A DNA stretch of 37,129 nt from Cytophagales bacterium (GCA_013298505.1 JAAFHY010000025.1:1-37129); one strand, 5' to 3'. Shown: positions 1 through 8,499, counted from the stretch's first letter. The notes: generated from the letters alone by a model not told the origin. A program made the numbers and translations.

Positions 1-420
1 ATTTTGAATGCATCGTATCAATGGATTGATTGCGCTAATAATACTGCCATTCCAAATGCTAGTAGTATGAGTTTCGCCCCAACTTCAACTGGTTCTTATG
101 CCGTAGTGGTAACGAGCGCCAACAAGTGTAGCGATACGTCAGCGTGTATCGAATACATCACCACTTCGGTGTCGCCAATAGAAACAAGTTCAGATGTTAC
201 TCTTTTTCCTAATCCTTTTACTGATGAAGTTCAAGTACACGTAAATTCAGAATTGATAGGATCAGATTATTTTCTTTTTGATGAAACGGGCAAGACTGCT
301 CTTTCAGGAAAACTAATTTCAGAAAATACAATGATAGATTTAAGTAAATTGTCGGTAGGAATTTATTTTTTCGTACTAGGCAATAACACGAAGAAATCAT
401 TTAAAATTATCAGGAAGTAA
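1..420 (+). CDS. T9SS type A sorting domain protein, C-terminal fragment
   Basis: The reading frame is open from the first base, so this is the 3' end of a larger secreted protein whose start lies outside the window. The first half resembles the Ig-like or PKD-like repeats of Bacteroidota exoproteins (YQWIDC near the start, then TGSYAVVVT and CSDTSACIEY). The last 80 residues form a type A C-terminal domain for the type IX secretion system: LFPNPFTDEVQVHV, then LFDETGKTALSG, LSVGIYFFVLG and a basic end FKIIRK. In this family the domain directs passage across the outer membrane and is usually cleaved and replaced by a lipid anchor. The function of the passenger cannot be judged from this fragment. 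A terminator follows 31 bases after the stop. Confidence 0.9.
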   Translation: MLNASYQWIDCANNTAIPNASSMSFAPTSTGSYAVVVTSANKCSDTSACIEYITTSVSPIETSSDVTLFPNPFTDEVQVHVNSELIGSDYFLFDETGKTALSGKLISENTMIDLSKLSVGIYFFVLGNNTKKSFKIIRK

Positions 421-451
421 GTCTTATCTAGCACCAGTCAATATTTTGCGA

Positions 452-484
452 GGGTTGTCCACTAAATTGGGCAACCCTTTTTTT
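452..484 (+). terminator. Rho-independent terminator of the T9SS protein gene
   Basis: A 9-bp stem (gggttgtcc with gggcaaccc, one G-U pair) with an 8-base loop is followed by seven T residues. It lies just downstream of the stop at 420. Confidence 0.85.
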
Positions 485-510
485 ATTAGATTGGCAGAAA
501 AAATTGCCCG

Positions 511-606
511 TTGAATATCTCTGCACTTATTGTTGATGACGAGAGAACAGACCACCAATTGTTAAAATCGTTAATTAAGTGGAGCTACGGATTGCACGCG
601 AGTTGA
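511..606 (+). pseudogene. Possible remnant of a response-regulator receiver domain
   Basis: A short frame that could begin at TTG 511 reads NISALIVDDERTDHQLLK and then SLIKW before a stop at 604. The ALIVDDE start followed by an amphipathic LLKSLI helix resembles the first strand and helix of a two-component receiver domain, with the acidic pair in the expected place. Nothing downstream continues the domain in any frame I could recognise. The rest of 485-836 holds only a 66-codon frame (579-779) of low-complexity appearance. This is either a decayed fragment or a chance match. Confidence 0.22.
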
Positions 607-836
607 GTAAGTTAACGGAGTTTGAAAACGAAAACATCAAAATACTTGACCAAGGGTCTTGCCCCTTTCGGGAACGCATTAAGAAATCTTATTGGGTCTG
701 TCCAAAGCCAGATTCCTATCTGTTGGGTTTTCAAGCGAGATGTACTGCTTATAAGGAAAAAATGATTTTGAGAGTGTAGTTTTTCCACTTTGCCGTGGGT
801 CAGTAATGGGTGAAGAATCCCTAAAAATCATTCATG

Positions 837-863
837 CAAATTAGGAATTCAATTCCTAATTTG
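837..863 (-). terminator. Near-perfect palindrome downstream of the symporter gene
   Basis: Two 13-base arms (caaattaggaatt and aattcctaatttg) face each other around one central base. The palindrome lies 25 bases past the stop of the minus-strand symporter gene, so it could end that transcript. The T-rich tail on that strand is weak, so it could also be another short palindromic repeat. Confidence 0.5.
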
Positions 864-887
864 TAAAATATTTTGATGATCAATAAG

Positions 888-2288
888 CTACGATGATTTT
901 TCGGCCTCTCCAAGCGAGTTTTCCCATTTGCTTACAACAGCCGTGGCAATGCTATTGCCCACCACGTTAGTCGCACTTCTGCCCATATCCAGCAATGGAT
1001 CGATGCCCAAAAGCAAGGCCAGTCCGGCTTCGGGGATATTGAACGTAGCCAACGTGCCAGCGATAACCACCAACGAAGCGCGAGGTACCCCCGCGATGCC
1101 CTTGCTGGTAAGCATCAGAACGAGTAACATGCTGATTTGTGTGGCCATGGGCAGATCGATGCCATATGACTGGGCGATGAACAGCGATGCAAACGTCATG
1201 TACATCATGCTACCATCTAAGTTGAAGGAGTAACCCAGCGGCAACACGAAGCTCACTATCTTGTCTTTGCAACCAAATTTTTGAAGCAGCTCCATTGTTT
1301 TGGGAAACGCGGCCTCGCTGCTGCTAGTACTAAACGCCAACAGAATCGGTTCTTTCATTTTTCGCAACAGTTCGATTACACGCTTACCAATGATGACCGA
1401 CCCGGCAAGCGCCAACACAATCCACAAAATCAGCAATCCTGAATAAAACTCAGTAATGAAGATCGAATACGTTTTTAAAATGCCCAAGCCCTGCTTGGCA
1501 ATGATGGCCGTCATGGCACCGAACACTGCTACAGGTGCAAAATTCATCACATAACCGGTTACTTTTAATATGACGTGGGCGACAGCATCCATTGCTTTGA
1601 TAACAATCTTGCCTTGCTCGCCAATAGCTGCGGTGGCCACACCAAAGAAAAGAGAGAATACCACGATTTGTAAAATTTCATTCTTGGCCATCGCATCAAT
1701 GACACTGGCAGGAAAAACGTGGTACAAAAAATCTTTTAACGAAAGACTGTTGTGCGCCAGTCCAATATCAGTGCCTGCATCCGGCAGAGGAAGTTTCATT
1801 GCAATACCGGGTTGAAAAATGTTCACCAGAATCATTCCCAACAAAAGACTGGTGAGCGATGCGCCTATAAACCACAATAGCGTTTTACCACCAATACGCC
1901 CCACCGAATTGATATCACCCAACTTGGCCACACCTACCACAAGTGTTGTAAAGACAAGTGGCGCAACAATCATTTTAATCAAGCGAAGAAAAATATCAGC
2001 CAAAATAGAAAATGGTTCTACTTTTTTATCGCGAGCCGAAATGGTGACGCTACGTTCTTTGAGAATGGATTTCTTTTGTTGCTCTAATTGAACCAACGCA
2101 ACGCTATCTTTTGTCTGCGACAATTGATGCTGCACTTGTTGAATACTGACCTCAAAAGATTCTAATTTCTTATTTTCATCGGCTACATAGCTTTTGTTAA
2201 GTAAGAAGCCTAGACCGATCCCCACAACTAAGGCAATGATGATGTAGAGGGTAAGTCGGCTTTTTTTAAGTGAAGAGGTTGGTTCCAT
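888..2288 (-). CDS. Dicarboxylate/amino acid:cation symporter (SDF family)
   Basis: This inner-membrane secondary transporter of the GltP/DctA family (466 residues) is expected to import glutamate, aspartate or C4-dicarboxylates with Na+ or H+. Visible hallmarks are the HP1 serine-rich loop TSSSEAAFP (321-329), the TM7 motif LGYSFNLDGS (351-360), the HP2 segment SKGIAGVPRAS (395-405), and the TM8 substrate site GIDPLLDMGRSATNVVGN (428-445). Aligned to archaeal GltPh, Arg437 would be the residue that reads the acidic substrate side chain. Asn445 occupies the position where GltPh has Asp405. Between TM1 (12-30) and TM2 (from about 93) lies a hydrophilic, Q/K/E-rich stretch of about 60 residues that looks coiled-coil and would face the periplasm; it is longer than in the best-known members. 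The substrate cannot be decided from sequence. Confidence 0.93.
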   Translation of the reverse strand: MEPTSSLKKSRLTLYIIIALVVGIGLGFLLNKSYVADENKKLESFEVSIQQVQHQLSQTKDSVALVQLEQQKKSILKERSVTISARDKKVEPFSILADIFLRLIKMIVAPLVFTTLVVGVAKLGDINSVGRIGGKTLLWFIGASLTSLLLGMILVNIFQPGIAMKLPLPDAGTDIGLAHNSLSLKDFLYHVFPASVIDAMAKNEILQIVVFSLFFGVATAAIGEQGKIVIKAMDAVAHVILKVTGYVMNFAPVAVFGAMTAIIAKQGLGILKTYSIFITEFYSGLLILWIVLALAGSVIIGKRVIELLRKMKEPILLAFSTSSSEAAFPKTMELLQKFGCKDKIVSFVLPLGYSFNLDGSMMYMTFASLFIAQSYGIDLPMATQISMLLVLMLTSKGIAGVPRASLVVIAGTLATFNIPEAGLALLLGIDPLLDMGRSATNVVGNSIATAVVSKWENSLGEAEKSS

Positions 2289-2301
2289 ATTTTAAATTTT
2301 T

Positions 2302-2418
2302 GCCACTAAGACACAAAGGCGCTAAGATTTTTTAACTATTAACAGCTTATTATTCTACAAATCCATTTGGCACAAACCTATTTAGCTAAATCTCTTTGTG
2401 CATTAGTGACTTTGTGGC
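2302..2418. repeat. Inverted repeat built from CACWAAGG octamers (left side of GxxExxY gene)
   Basis: The left arm 2302-2326 reads gccactaagacacaaaggcg then ctaag. The right arm 2394-2418 is its approximate reverse complement, differing mainly by A/T swaps. Each arm resolves into three head-to-tail copies of a degenerate octamer CACWAAGG. The spacer is 67 bases. The repeat lies between the symporter start and the GxxExxY stop. Confidence 0.75.
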
Positions 2419-2448
2419 GCCTATTGTGATTGATTACTAAAAATGAGC

Positions 2449-2841
2449 CTACAAAATAATTCTTTTTATTCCTTCTTTTATCTTCGGAACATTAAAGTTT
2501 ATCAGATATCCTAGCCTGCGGTTAGTTAACTTAAGATGGCTTAGCACCTGAGCTTGCCAAACCGGATTGACTAGGTCGACCGCTTTAACTTCAACAATCA
2601 CAAGATTTTCAACGAGAATATCCAATCGAAGACCTTCATCAAAAGTAATTCCATCATATTGAATTGGAATATCAATTTGCCTCGCCACCAACAAACCACT
2701 CTTCTTAAGTTCGTGAGCCAGACAAATCTCATACACTCGTTCTAATAGCCCTGGCCCTAATTGTGAATGTACTTTGTAGGCAGCATTCACTACCGCTTTG
2801 CCTATTATTTCTTCTCGCTCTGAAAGTTTAGGGAAATCCAT
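2449..2841 (-). CDS. GxxExxY protein (PD-(D/E)XK-like)
   Basis: This 130-residue protein contains the family signature G31-LL-E34-RV-Y37 and the nuclease-fold core LRLDILVENLVIVEVKAVD (71-89). Asp74, Glu84 and Lys86 are candidate metal-site residues, followed by a conserved QAQVLSHL helix. Length and motifs match full-length members of the GxxExxY family, which are classed with the PD-(D/E)XK superfamily; their role is not established. The gene stands alone between the symporter gene and aroC. It is bracketed by two inverted repeats of the same octamer family (2302-2418 and 2857-2917), which suggests gene and repeats form one unit. Codon use looks similar to that of its neighbours. The family call is firm; the function is unknown. 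Confidence 0.88.
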   Translation of the reverse strand: MDFPKLSEREEIIGKAVVNAAYKVHSQLGPGLLERVYEICLAHELKKSGLLVARQIDIPIQYDGITFDEGLRLDILVENLVIVEVKAVDLVNPVWQAQVLSHLKLTNRRLGYLINFNVPKIKEGIKRIIL

Positions 2842-2856
2842 TGTGAGTATTTAGTT

Positions 2857-2917
2857 GCCACTAAAACGCGAAGGCACAAAGTTCAAAATCTTCTTTGTGC
2901 CTTAGTGCCTTTGTGGC
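2857..2917. repeat. Inverted repeat built from CACWAAGG octamers (right side of GxxExxY gene)
   Basis: The 25-base arms at 2857-2881 and 2893-2917 are separated by 11 bases. The right arm, read on the minus strand, is CACAAAGG, CACTAAGG, CACAAAG in tandem; the left arm reads CACTAAAA, CGCGAAGG, CACAAAG. The last base of the right arm is also the last base of the aroC stop codon, so the hairpin could act as an aroC terminator. Confidence 0.8.
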
Positions 2918-3993
2918 TATACTAGCTTAGAGGTCTTACTCCTTAATAAAAAATCAACTATCACCAAAGCTGCCATTGCTTCTACTATGGGGACGGCACG
3001 AGGCACAACACACGGATCGTGACGGCCTTTACCAGATACAGTTACTTCATTACCTTCTTTATCTACACTGTGTTGATCTTGCATGATGGTGGCCACTGGT
3101 TTAAAGGCCACATTAAAATAAATGTCTTCACCATTGCTAATACCGCCTTGCACTCCGCCCGAGTGGTTGGTACGCGTGCGGATGCGATCACCATCTGCAT
3201 AAAACTCATCGTTGTGTTGCGAACCACGTAACTTGATTCCTTCAAAACCACTTCCATATTCAAATCCTTTTACTGCATTGATGCTCAGCATCGCTTTGCC
3301 CAACTCGGCATGTAGTTTATCGAACACGGGTTCGCCCAAACCAACAGGTGTATTTTTTATCACGCAGGTAACTATACCGCCAATCGTATCGCGATCGAGG
3401 CGAACCTGGTCAATCAAGTCGATCATTTTTTCTGCTGTTGCTGAATCAGGGCAACGAACAATATTGTCTTCGGTTTTGGTAAGATCCAATGAAGTATAAT
3501 GAGGGGATTTCAATTCACCTACTTGCGATACAAACGCATTTATCTCAACGGAATATTTTCTCAGTAGCAATTTAGCGATGGCGCCAGCGGCAACACGTGC
3601 AGCGGTTTCGCGCGCGGAACTTCTGCCACCACCACGATGATCTCGGATACCATATTTTTCTTGGTAGGTAAAGTCAGCATGCGAAGGGCGAAAGGTGTTT
3701 TCAATATGCCCGTAATCTTTGCTTCGTTGATCTTGATTTTCGATGACAATGGCAATAGGTGTACCTGTTGATTTCCCCTCAAAAACTCCCGATAGTATTT
3801 TGAATGTGTCGTCTTCCTTACGTTGTGTAGTAATTTTTGACTGACCCGGTTTTCTTCGGTTCAATTCGGATTGTATGAACGCCTCATCGATTTGCAGTCC
3901 TGCTGGGCAGCCGTCAATCACCACGCCAATCGCTAAACCATGGCTTTCGCCAAATGTGCTAATCTTGAATAAAGTACCGTATGAATTGCCCAT
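2917..3993 (-). CDS. aroC: Chorismate synthase
   Basis: The enzyme converts 5-enolpyruvylshikimate-3-phosphate to chorismate, the last step of the shikimate pathway, using reduced FMN as cofactor. The 358-residue length is normal. The family signatures are all present: FGESHG near residue 14, [18 protein letters not shown] in the first half, and [20 protein letters not shown] near the C-terminus. The ATG at 3993 gives the standard MGNSYGTLF start. The gene lies 19 bases downstream of batD on the same strand and is probably co-transcribed with it, although there is no obvious functional link. An octamer hairpin begins at the stop codon. Confidence 0.97.
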   Translation of the reverse strand: MGNSYGTLFKISTFGESHGLAIGVVIDGCPAGLQIDEAFIQSELNRRKPGQSKITTQRKEDDTFKILSGVFEGKSTGTPIAIVIENQDQRSKDYGHIENTFRPSHADFTYQEKYGIRDHRGGGRSSARETAARVAAGAIAKLLLRKYSVEINAFVSQVGELKSPHYTSLDLTKTEDNIVRCPDSATAEKMIDLIDQVRLDRDTIGGIVTCVIKNTPVGLGEPVFDKLHAELGKAMLSINAVKGFEYGSGFEGIKLRGSQHNDEFYADGDRIRTRTNHSGGVQGGISNGEDIYFNVAFKPVATIMQDQHSVDKEGNEVTVSGKGRHDPCVVPRAVPIVEAMAALVIVDFLLRSKTSKLV

Positions 3994-4012
3994 GAAGATT
4001 GAAAAGTAGCAA

Positions 4013-5452
4013 TTACTTTTTGAATACTAAATAGGCCGAGGCGACTAATAGCAATCCGATAAGGATGTTGATGGTAATTTTAGTCCAATTGGTGGTAGCC
4101 ATCGATTTTAATTGATTGTCAGTTGCATCTGCCCGGTCATAAAACGAACCAAGGTCGTTGCTCTCGATCGCTTGGTTTTTTTGACTTTCTCCAATCACGT
4201 TTACCACTTGCTGCGATTGCAACGTATCGTATTTTTTTGTTTTAGGATTGAAGTATACCCATTTGAAATAATCTTTCAGGGCAAAAGTGCCTGGCTCTTT
4301 TGGAATAATAAAATAGCTAAATGATTTGGTACCAGAAACTTTTCCGGCATCGCGGGTTACGTTTTGCTTTACATTGGGTTCGTAAAAATCAAAACTTGTG
4401 TTGTTGCCGATGACAGGTTTTTCAATGCCAGAAATATTGCCTTCGCCATAAATGGTAAAGTTGTAGTCAACGCTTTGCCCTGTTTCTAAATTATTTTTTC
4501 CAAGCCGTTCTTCTAATTTGTATTCCCCAACGGCAACGGCATCGCGCATCGGATGCGGAGGCAATTCTTTTACTTTTACTATTTTGGCTTTCGAGTAAAA
4601 TGTTTTAAAGTCTTCTTGTCTGTTTTGCCCAAAGAAAGAGGGATTTTTGGCCACTTTAAATTTGATCATCTCTAACCCAACACTGGGGAACCGTACAGGC
4701 TGATTATTGAGTGCATAAAAAGTAGCTTGGTAGATTTTGTATTGCGTATATCCTTTGCCATTTATTTGTATAGGTTCGCCCTCAATGCTTTCAATATTAA
4801 AATTTTCTTCCCAGCAATTTGCGGGCTTTAGTTTTTTAAGTATTTCGGCAAGCTGCTTTCCCAGTTCGTGAAATTGCATGGGCGCTCGGTTGTTGTCAGA
4901 GACCAAAAAAGAGAGCGTGGCGGTGAAGCCTTCACCCACATACACCTCGTCTTTGTTGGTGGTAAGTGCCAATAACGCATCTTCTTTTACATCTACAAAT
5001 TCGGTGGTAGAGCGGTTTCCAAAAAAATCTTCGCGCGGGTCGCGATCGAACAAGCTCCGAAAAGGATCGCTTTGCTGTACTTGAATAGGAGGCCCCACTT
5101 TTATTTTTTTTCCGGCAACCGAATACAGTTGGTCGTTTACCTTCATCTTAAAGGAGGGAACAGTAACAATACCCTGTTTAAGAGGGGCATACGTCATTAT
5201 TATGCTTTGCGAAGAGCTCATCTGGCCATTAATGATGCTTGTTTGCGAAGAGGAGGACGTTCCTCGCTTTTGAAAGCCATCGATATCTGGAAAATTATCA
5301 TAACTCTTTAGCCGATCGTTGTTTACCGTAATTGTTATGGTCCAACCTTGATTTTCGCCAATTTCGTTTGGCCCTAGATCAATCTGCACGTTTTGCCCTT
5401 TCGCTATAACGAACATTAAGGAGCAAAAAAATAAAAAGCCACTTCTTATCAT
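4013..5452 (-). CDS. batD: BatD family protein
   Basis: This is a membrane-anchored periplasmic protein of the BatD (oxygen tolerance) family. From the chosen ATG at 5452 it has a signal peptide [20 protein letters not shown], a long beta-rich region beginning [20 protein letters not shown], and a C-terminal membrane helix ending [16 protein letters not shown]. Repeated immunoglobulin-like segments ([16 protein letters not shown] and [14 protein letters not shown] strands) fit the family. The frame stays open to an upstream ATG at 5491, but those 13 extra residues would spoil the signal peptide and cover a palindrome. BatD usually sits with batA, batB and batC (MoxR-VWA cluster); here it stands with aroC only. 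Its molecular role is not well established. Confidence 0.85.
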   Translation of the reverse strand: MIRSGFLFFCSLMFVIAKGQNVQIDLGPNEIGENQGWTITITVNNDRLKSYDNFPDIDGFQKRGTSSSSQTSIINGQMSSSQSIIMTYAPLKQGIVTVPSFKMKVNDQLYSVAGKKIKVGPPIQVQQSDPFRSLFDRDPREDFFGNRSTTEFVDVKEDALLALTTNKDEVYVGEGFTATLSFLVSDNNRAPMQFHELGKQLAEILKKLKPANCWEENFNIESIEGEPIQINGKGYTQYKIYQATFYALNNQPVRFPSVGLEMIKFKVAKNPSFFGQNRQEDFKTFYSKAKIVKVKELPPHPMRDAVAVGEYKLEERLGKNNLETGQSVDYNFTIYGEGNISGIEKPVIGNNTSFDFYEPNVKQNVTRDAGKVSGTKSFSYFIIPKEPGTFALKDYFKWVYFNPKTKKYDTLQSQQVVNVIGESQKNQAIESNDLGSFYDRADATDNQLKSMATTNWTKITINILIGLLLVASAYLVFKK

Positions 5453-5477
5453 AAATTTCAATGTTGCAATTAGCATC

Positions 5478-5489
5478 GCAACTAGTTGC
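5478..5489. promoter_or_regulatory. Palindrome GCAACTAGTTGC upstream of batD
   Basis: A perfect 12-base palindrome is embedded in a stretch with further TTGCAA words on each side (5463-5491). It lies 26 bases upstream of the preferred batD start on the minus strand. It has the form of an operator, but no regulator can be named. Confidence 0.35.
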
Positions 5490-5648
5490 AATACAAAATT
5501 AAAATGTTCTTTCTACTATTAAACTGGTTTCGTACTTTCATGTGCCGATAGTTGACTTTATAGAATCTCTAAATCAGGTTTTGATACTGACAACTCGCGA
5601 CATGTTTCAACGTTGTAATCCTAAAATTGAACTTCGATTTTAAGTAGA

Positions 5649-5843
5649 ATGATGAAAATGCTCAATTATGTCAAAAACATTCTCACCAGAGTGAGTTTTG
5701 ACGCACGACTCTTCGAAAAAGAGTTGAGAAAGGCAATCAAAGTATTGATTGCAGAGGAAATTCAGGAGCTCAGAAATTGGTGTTATGCCAACTATGGGAA
5801 TGAACACCGCGCAATTCTAAATCGGTGTTTTGTAGTAGCGTAA
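5649..5843 (+). CDS. Small conserved-looking hypothetical protein
   Basis: This 64-residue (or shorter) protein reads LNYVKNILTRVSFDARLFEK, then ELRKAIKVLIAEEIQELRNW and CYANYGNEHRAIL. It is charged, helical and lacks a signal peptide or membrane segment. Three in-frame ATG codons lie within the first four codons (5649, 5652 and 5658), so the exact start is open. The coding character is good, and a hairpin with a T tract follows 20 bases after the stop, which supports a real monocistronic gene between the divergent batD-aroC unit and the convergent ruvB-queG unit. I recognise the sequence as the kind of small protein seen in Cytophagales, but cannot assign a function. Confidence 0.6.
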   Translation: MMKMLNYVKNILTRVSFDARLFEKELRKAIKVLIAEEIQELRNWCYANYGNEHRAILNRCFVVA

Positions 5844-5863
5844 GTTTATTAAAGTTAAAATTC

Positions 5864-5896
5864 AAACCCTGACTGAGAAGTTGGGGTTTTTTGTTT
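5864..5896 (+). terminator. Terminator after the small hypothetical gene
   Basis: The arms aaaccc and gggttt, extended by act/agt past a small bulge, close a short loop and are followed by a T-rich tract. It could serve both the small plus-strand gene and queG, whose stop is at 5934 on the other strand. Confidence 0.6.
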
Positions 5897-5933
5897 TAAA
5901 GGCTTGAGGCGAACATCTTCGAAGGTAAAAGCG

Positions 5934-7385
5934 TTACTCAACAAATTTGATGTTCCTTTTCAACCCTTCTAACTTTGTTCGCTGCACAGCAGATTTTCCG
6001 AATAACTTTTTAAAGACATCTTCCGTAATTTCTCGCCAATCGGATTTTGTCATTTTTTCCAACTCTGGGTGCGGCAGAAATTTTTTCTCTTGATGCGGCT
6101 TCGAAAAACGATTCCAGGGGCACACATCCTGGCAGATGTCGCAACCAAAGATCCAATTCTCTCCGAAGGAGCCCTTTCGGGCAAATTTGCCTTTCACTTC
6201 AGTGGGAATTTCGTCCTTCAACTCGATAGTGAAATAAGAAATGCATTTGCTGCCATCCACTACATAAGGCGCTGGAATCGCATCAGTAGGGCATGCATCC
6301 ATACAAGCGGTGCATGTGCCGCAATAGTCTTTGGCCGGGCCATCATATTCTAACTCCAAATCGATAATGAGTTCGGCCAAGAAAAAAAAACTGCCCATCT
6401 CTCGATTCAATAGCAAAGAGTTCTTGCCAATCCAGCCAAGTCCTGATTTTTTTGCCCACGCCCTTTCATGCACAGGGGCAGAATCTACGAACGCGCGACC
6501 CTGCACTTCGCCAACTTCTTCTTGTATCAGAGCAAGAAATGTTTTTAACTTTTCTTTGATGACGAAGTGGTAGTCTTCTCCATAGGCATACTTGGCAATT
6601 TTAAATGAATTTGGGTTTTGCTCTGCAAGATCTTTTTCAGGGAAGTAATTGTAGATAAGACTAATTACTGATTTGGCGCCTGGCACAAGCAATCGCGGAT
6701 CTAGACGCTTGTCAAAATGGTTTTCGAGGTAACTCATCTTACCTTGGTAGCCACGCTTCAGCCACTCTTCCAATCGTGGTGCTTCTTCTTCCAGAAATTC
6801 CGCTTTCGCGATCCCGCAAAAACTGAATCCCAATTGAGAGGCAATGGATTTGATAAACGTTGTGTTTCGTTCGACACCCCCCTTGCCCCCCTTGAAGGGG
6901 GGACGCTCGTAGCTAGGCAAATTCGATTCTGTGTGTTCAAGAAGTTCCAACGAATCAAGTTTCACCAAATCTTCTCCGTAGGCTGACTCCCCCCTAGAAG
7001 GGGGAATAGGGGGGGTGTCTTTTCTGGTATTTGATTCTATCCACACCTGAATCTCTTCAAGTACCCAACCTATTTTTTGCTTTACATCCAAATCATCAAA
7101 TCGCAAAAATTTTATGCCTAACGATTCTAGTTTTTTTTGTCGGAATTTATCGTATTCTATTTTGGTATCGTGGCTACTTCCGTCTATTTCGATGGCAAGC
7201 ATTAAGTCATAGCAAAAAAAATCTACAATGAATTCGTCAATGGGTTTTTGCCGATGAAAATCATAGCCAATCATCTTACCTGTTTTTAACTCTTGCCATA
7301 GAATAACTTCAGATAAGGTGCTGTTATTTCTAAGATCTCTGGCTAGCGCAGTAAGTTTTGGGTTGTAGAGAATTCGCTTTTTCAT
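5934..7385 (-). CDS. queG: Epoxyqueuosine reductase QueG with N-terminal DUF559 domain
   Basis: Residues 174-483 are a full-length QueG, the cobalamin and iron-sulfur enzyme that reduces epoxyqueuosine to queuosine in tRNA. The proton-donor region [10 protein letters not shown] (Asp301) is present. So are the ferredoxin-like cysteines [12 protein letters not shown] (355-366) and a second set [10 protein letters not shown] (415-424). Residues 1-120 are a complete DUF559 domain, a VSR-like PD-(D/E)XK fold with IVDFFC (Asp55) and [10 protein letters not shown] (Glu66, Asp68). The two are joined by about 50 residues, PPIPPSRGE to [10 protein letters not shown], encoded by an inverted-repeat element. 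No ATG remains at the natural QueG start, so QueG seems to be translated only as this fusion. The ATG at 7385 overlaps the ruvB stop (TGATG), which implies coupling; a TTG one codon earlier is less likely. Confidence 0.9.
   Translation of the reverse strand: MKKRILYNPKLTALARDLRNNSTLSEVILWQELKTGKMIGYDFHRQKPIDEFIVDFFCYDLMLAIEIDGSSHDTKIEYDKFRQKKLESLGIKFLRFDDLDVKQKIGWVLEEIQVWIESNTRKDTPPIPPSRGESAYGEDLVKLDSLELLEHTESNLPSYERPPFKGGKGGVERNTTFIKSIASQLGFSFCGIAKAEFLEEEAPRLEEWLKRGYQGKMSYLENHFDKRLDPRLLVPGAKSVISLIYNYFPEKDLAEQNPNSFKIAKYAYGEDYHFVIKEKLKTFLALIQEEVGEVQGRAFVDSAPVHERAWAKKSGLGWIGKNSLLLNREMGSFFFLAELIIDLELEYDGPAKDYCGTCTACMDACPTDAIPAPYVVDGSKCISYFTIELKDEIPTEVKGKFARKGSFGENWIFGCDICQDVCPWNRFSKPHQEKKFLPHPELEKMTKSDWREITEDVFKKLFGKSAVQRTKLEGLKRNIKFVE
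6873..7019. repeat. C/G-rich inverted-repeat element inside the queG fusion linker
   Basis: The left end 6873-6903 begins gacaccccccttgcccccct. The right end 6988-7019 is its near reverse complement, with runs of C and G in the same order. The 84-base centre has no similar repeats. The element is read in frame through all 147 bases and gives the proline-rich and glycine-rich ends of the linker. Its base composition differs sharply from the flanking coding DNA. Confidence 0.8.
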
Positions 7386-8416
7386 CAATCAAACAAGCCG
7401 GGCCGCTTGGAAAGAGGAGCAACAATCTTCAAGTGCTTGTAGGCAAGTTCGGTGGCTTCTCTTCCGCGCGAAGTGCGCTTAATGTATCCTTCTTGAATTA
7501 AGAAAGGCTCGTACATCTCCTCAATGGTTTCGGCTTCTTCTCCTACAGCAGTTGCGATGGTGGTAAGACCAACGGGGCCACCTTTAAACTTGTCGATAAT
7601 GGTGGTGAGGATACGGTTGTCCATATCATCTAACCCATTTTCATCTACGTCTAAGGCTTTTAATGCAAGTTGCGCGATAGGTTTAGTAATCGTGCCATCT
7701 CCTTTTATTTGAGCAAAGTCACGGGTGCGCCTTAACAAGTTATTCGCAATTCGAGGCGTGCCTCTGCTTCTTCTTGCAATTTCAAAGGCCGCATCATCAA
7801 CAATGGGGGTGGCCAGAATTGCTGCTGAACGCTTTACTATTTTTGTTAACAACGTTGAATCATAGTATTCCAATCGGGCATTGATCCCAAATCGTGCGCG
7901 TAAAGGTGAAGTCAAAAGCCCAGCTCGAGTGGTGGCTCCAATGAGTGTGAAGGGATTTAAACTAATTTGCACCGATCGCGCATTAGGACCACTATCCAAC
8001 ATAATGTCGATGCGGAAGTCTTCCATAGCAGAGTAAAGGTATTCTTCTACAATGGGGTTGAGTCGATGAATCTCATCAATGAACAAGACATCGTTTGTTT
8101 CCAGGTTGGTAAGTAGCCCCGCCAAGTCTCCCGGTTTGTCTAGCACAGGACCCGAAGTTATTTTAATATTCGAGCCTAGCTCATTTGCAATAATAAAGGA
8201 GAGTGTAGTCTTGCCCAGACCAGGTGGACCGTGTAAAAGTACATGATCGAGCGATTCGCTTCTTTGCTTTGCCGCCTGCACAAACACCTTCACATTGTCA
8301 ACCACCTTTTGTTGCCCCGTAAAATCAATAAAAGAAAGTGGACGCAATGCCTTCTCTACTTCCTTCTCTCCTGTATCCAGCCCTTCACCATCTGCTTTTA
8401 GATAATCTTCACGCAT
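7385..8416 (-). CDS. ruvB: Holliday junction branch migration helicase RuvB
   Basis: RuvB is the hexameric AAA+ motor that, with RuvA, drives branch migration of Holliday junctions. The 343-residue protein has Walker [10 protein letters not shown] (63-71), Walker B with DEIH (114-117), the sensor segment [11 protein letters not shown] and the arginine-finger segment SPLRARFG. The C-terminal winged helix ends [17 protein letters not shown] 8416 is preferred; the frame also offers TTG 8422, which would add only two residues. The stop overlaps the queG start by one base. The upstream region is shared with the divergent apbE gene. Confidence 0.97.
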   Translation of the reverse strand: MREDYLKADGEGLDTGEKEVEKALRPLSFIDFTGQQKVVDNVKVFVQAAKQRSESLDHVLLHGPPGLGKTTLSFIIANELGSNIKITSGPVLDKPGDLAGLLTNLETNDVLFIDEIHRLNPIVEEYLYSAMEDFRIDIMLDSGPNARSVQISLNPFTLIGATTRAGLLTSPLRARFGINARLEYYDSTLLTKIVKRSAAILATPIVDDAAFEIARRSRGTPRIANNLLRRTRDFAQIKGDGTITKPIAQLALKALDVDENGLDDMDNRILTTIIDKFKGGPVGLTTIATAVGEEAETIEEMYEPFLIQEGYIKRTSRGREATELAYKHLKIVAPLSKRPGLFD

Positions 8417-8471
8417 GTTCAAAATTCAAGATTTAATAGTCAAGATTCAAGCGAACTGCACATTCTTCTGC

Positions 8472-8479
8472 TAATTTTG
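8472..8479 (+). promoter_or_regulatory. Candidate -7 element for apbE
   Basis: TAATTTTG matches the Bacteroidota TAnnTTTG element and lies 20 bases before the apbE ATG. No TTTG stands at the expected distance upstream, so the call is weak. Confidence 0.3.
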
Positions 8480-8499
8480 ATTTTTGATTTTGGTTAGAT

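Noticed and set aside
579-779. 66-codon plus-strand frame near the left end
   Set aside because: It begins inside the possible receiver-like fragment in another frame and has no family resemblance, no clear start signal and no supporting context. It is treated as non-coding.
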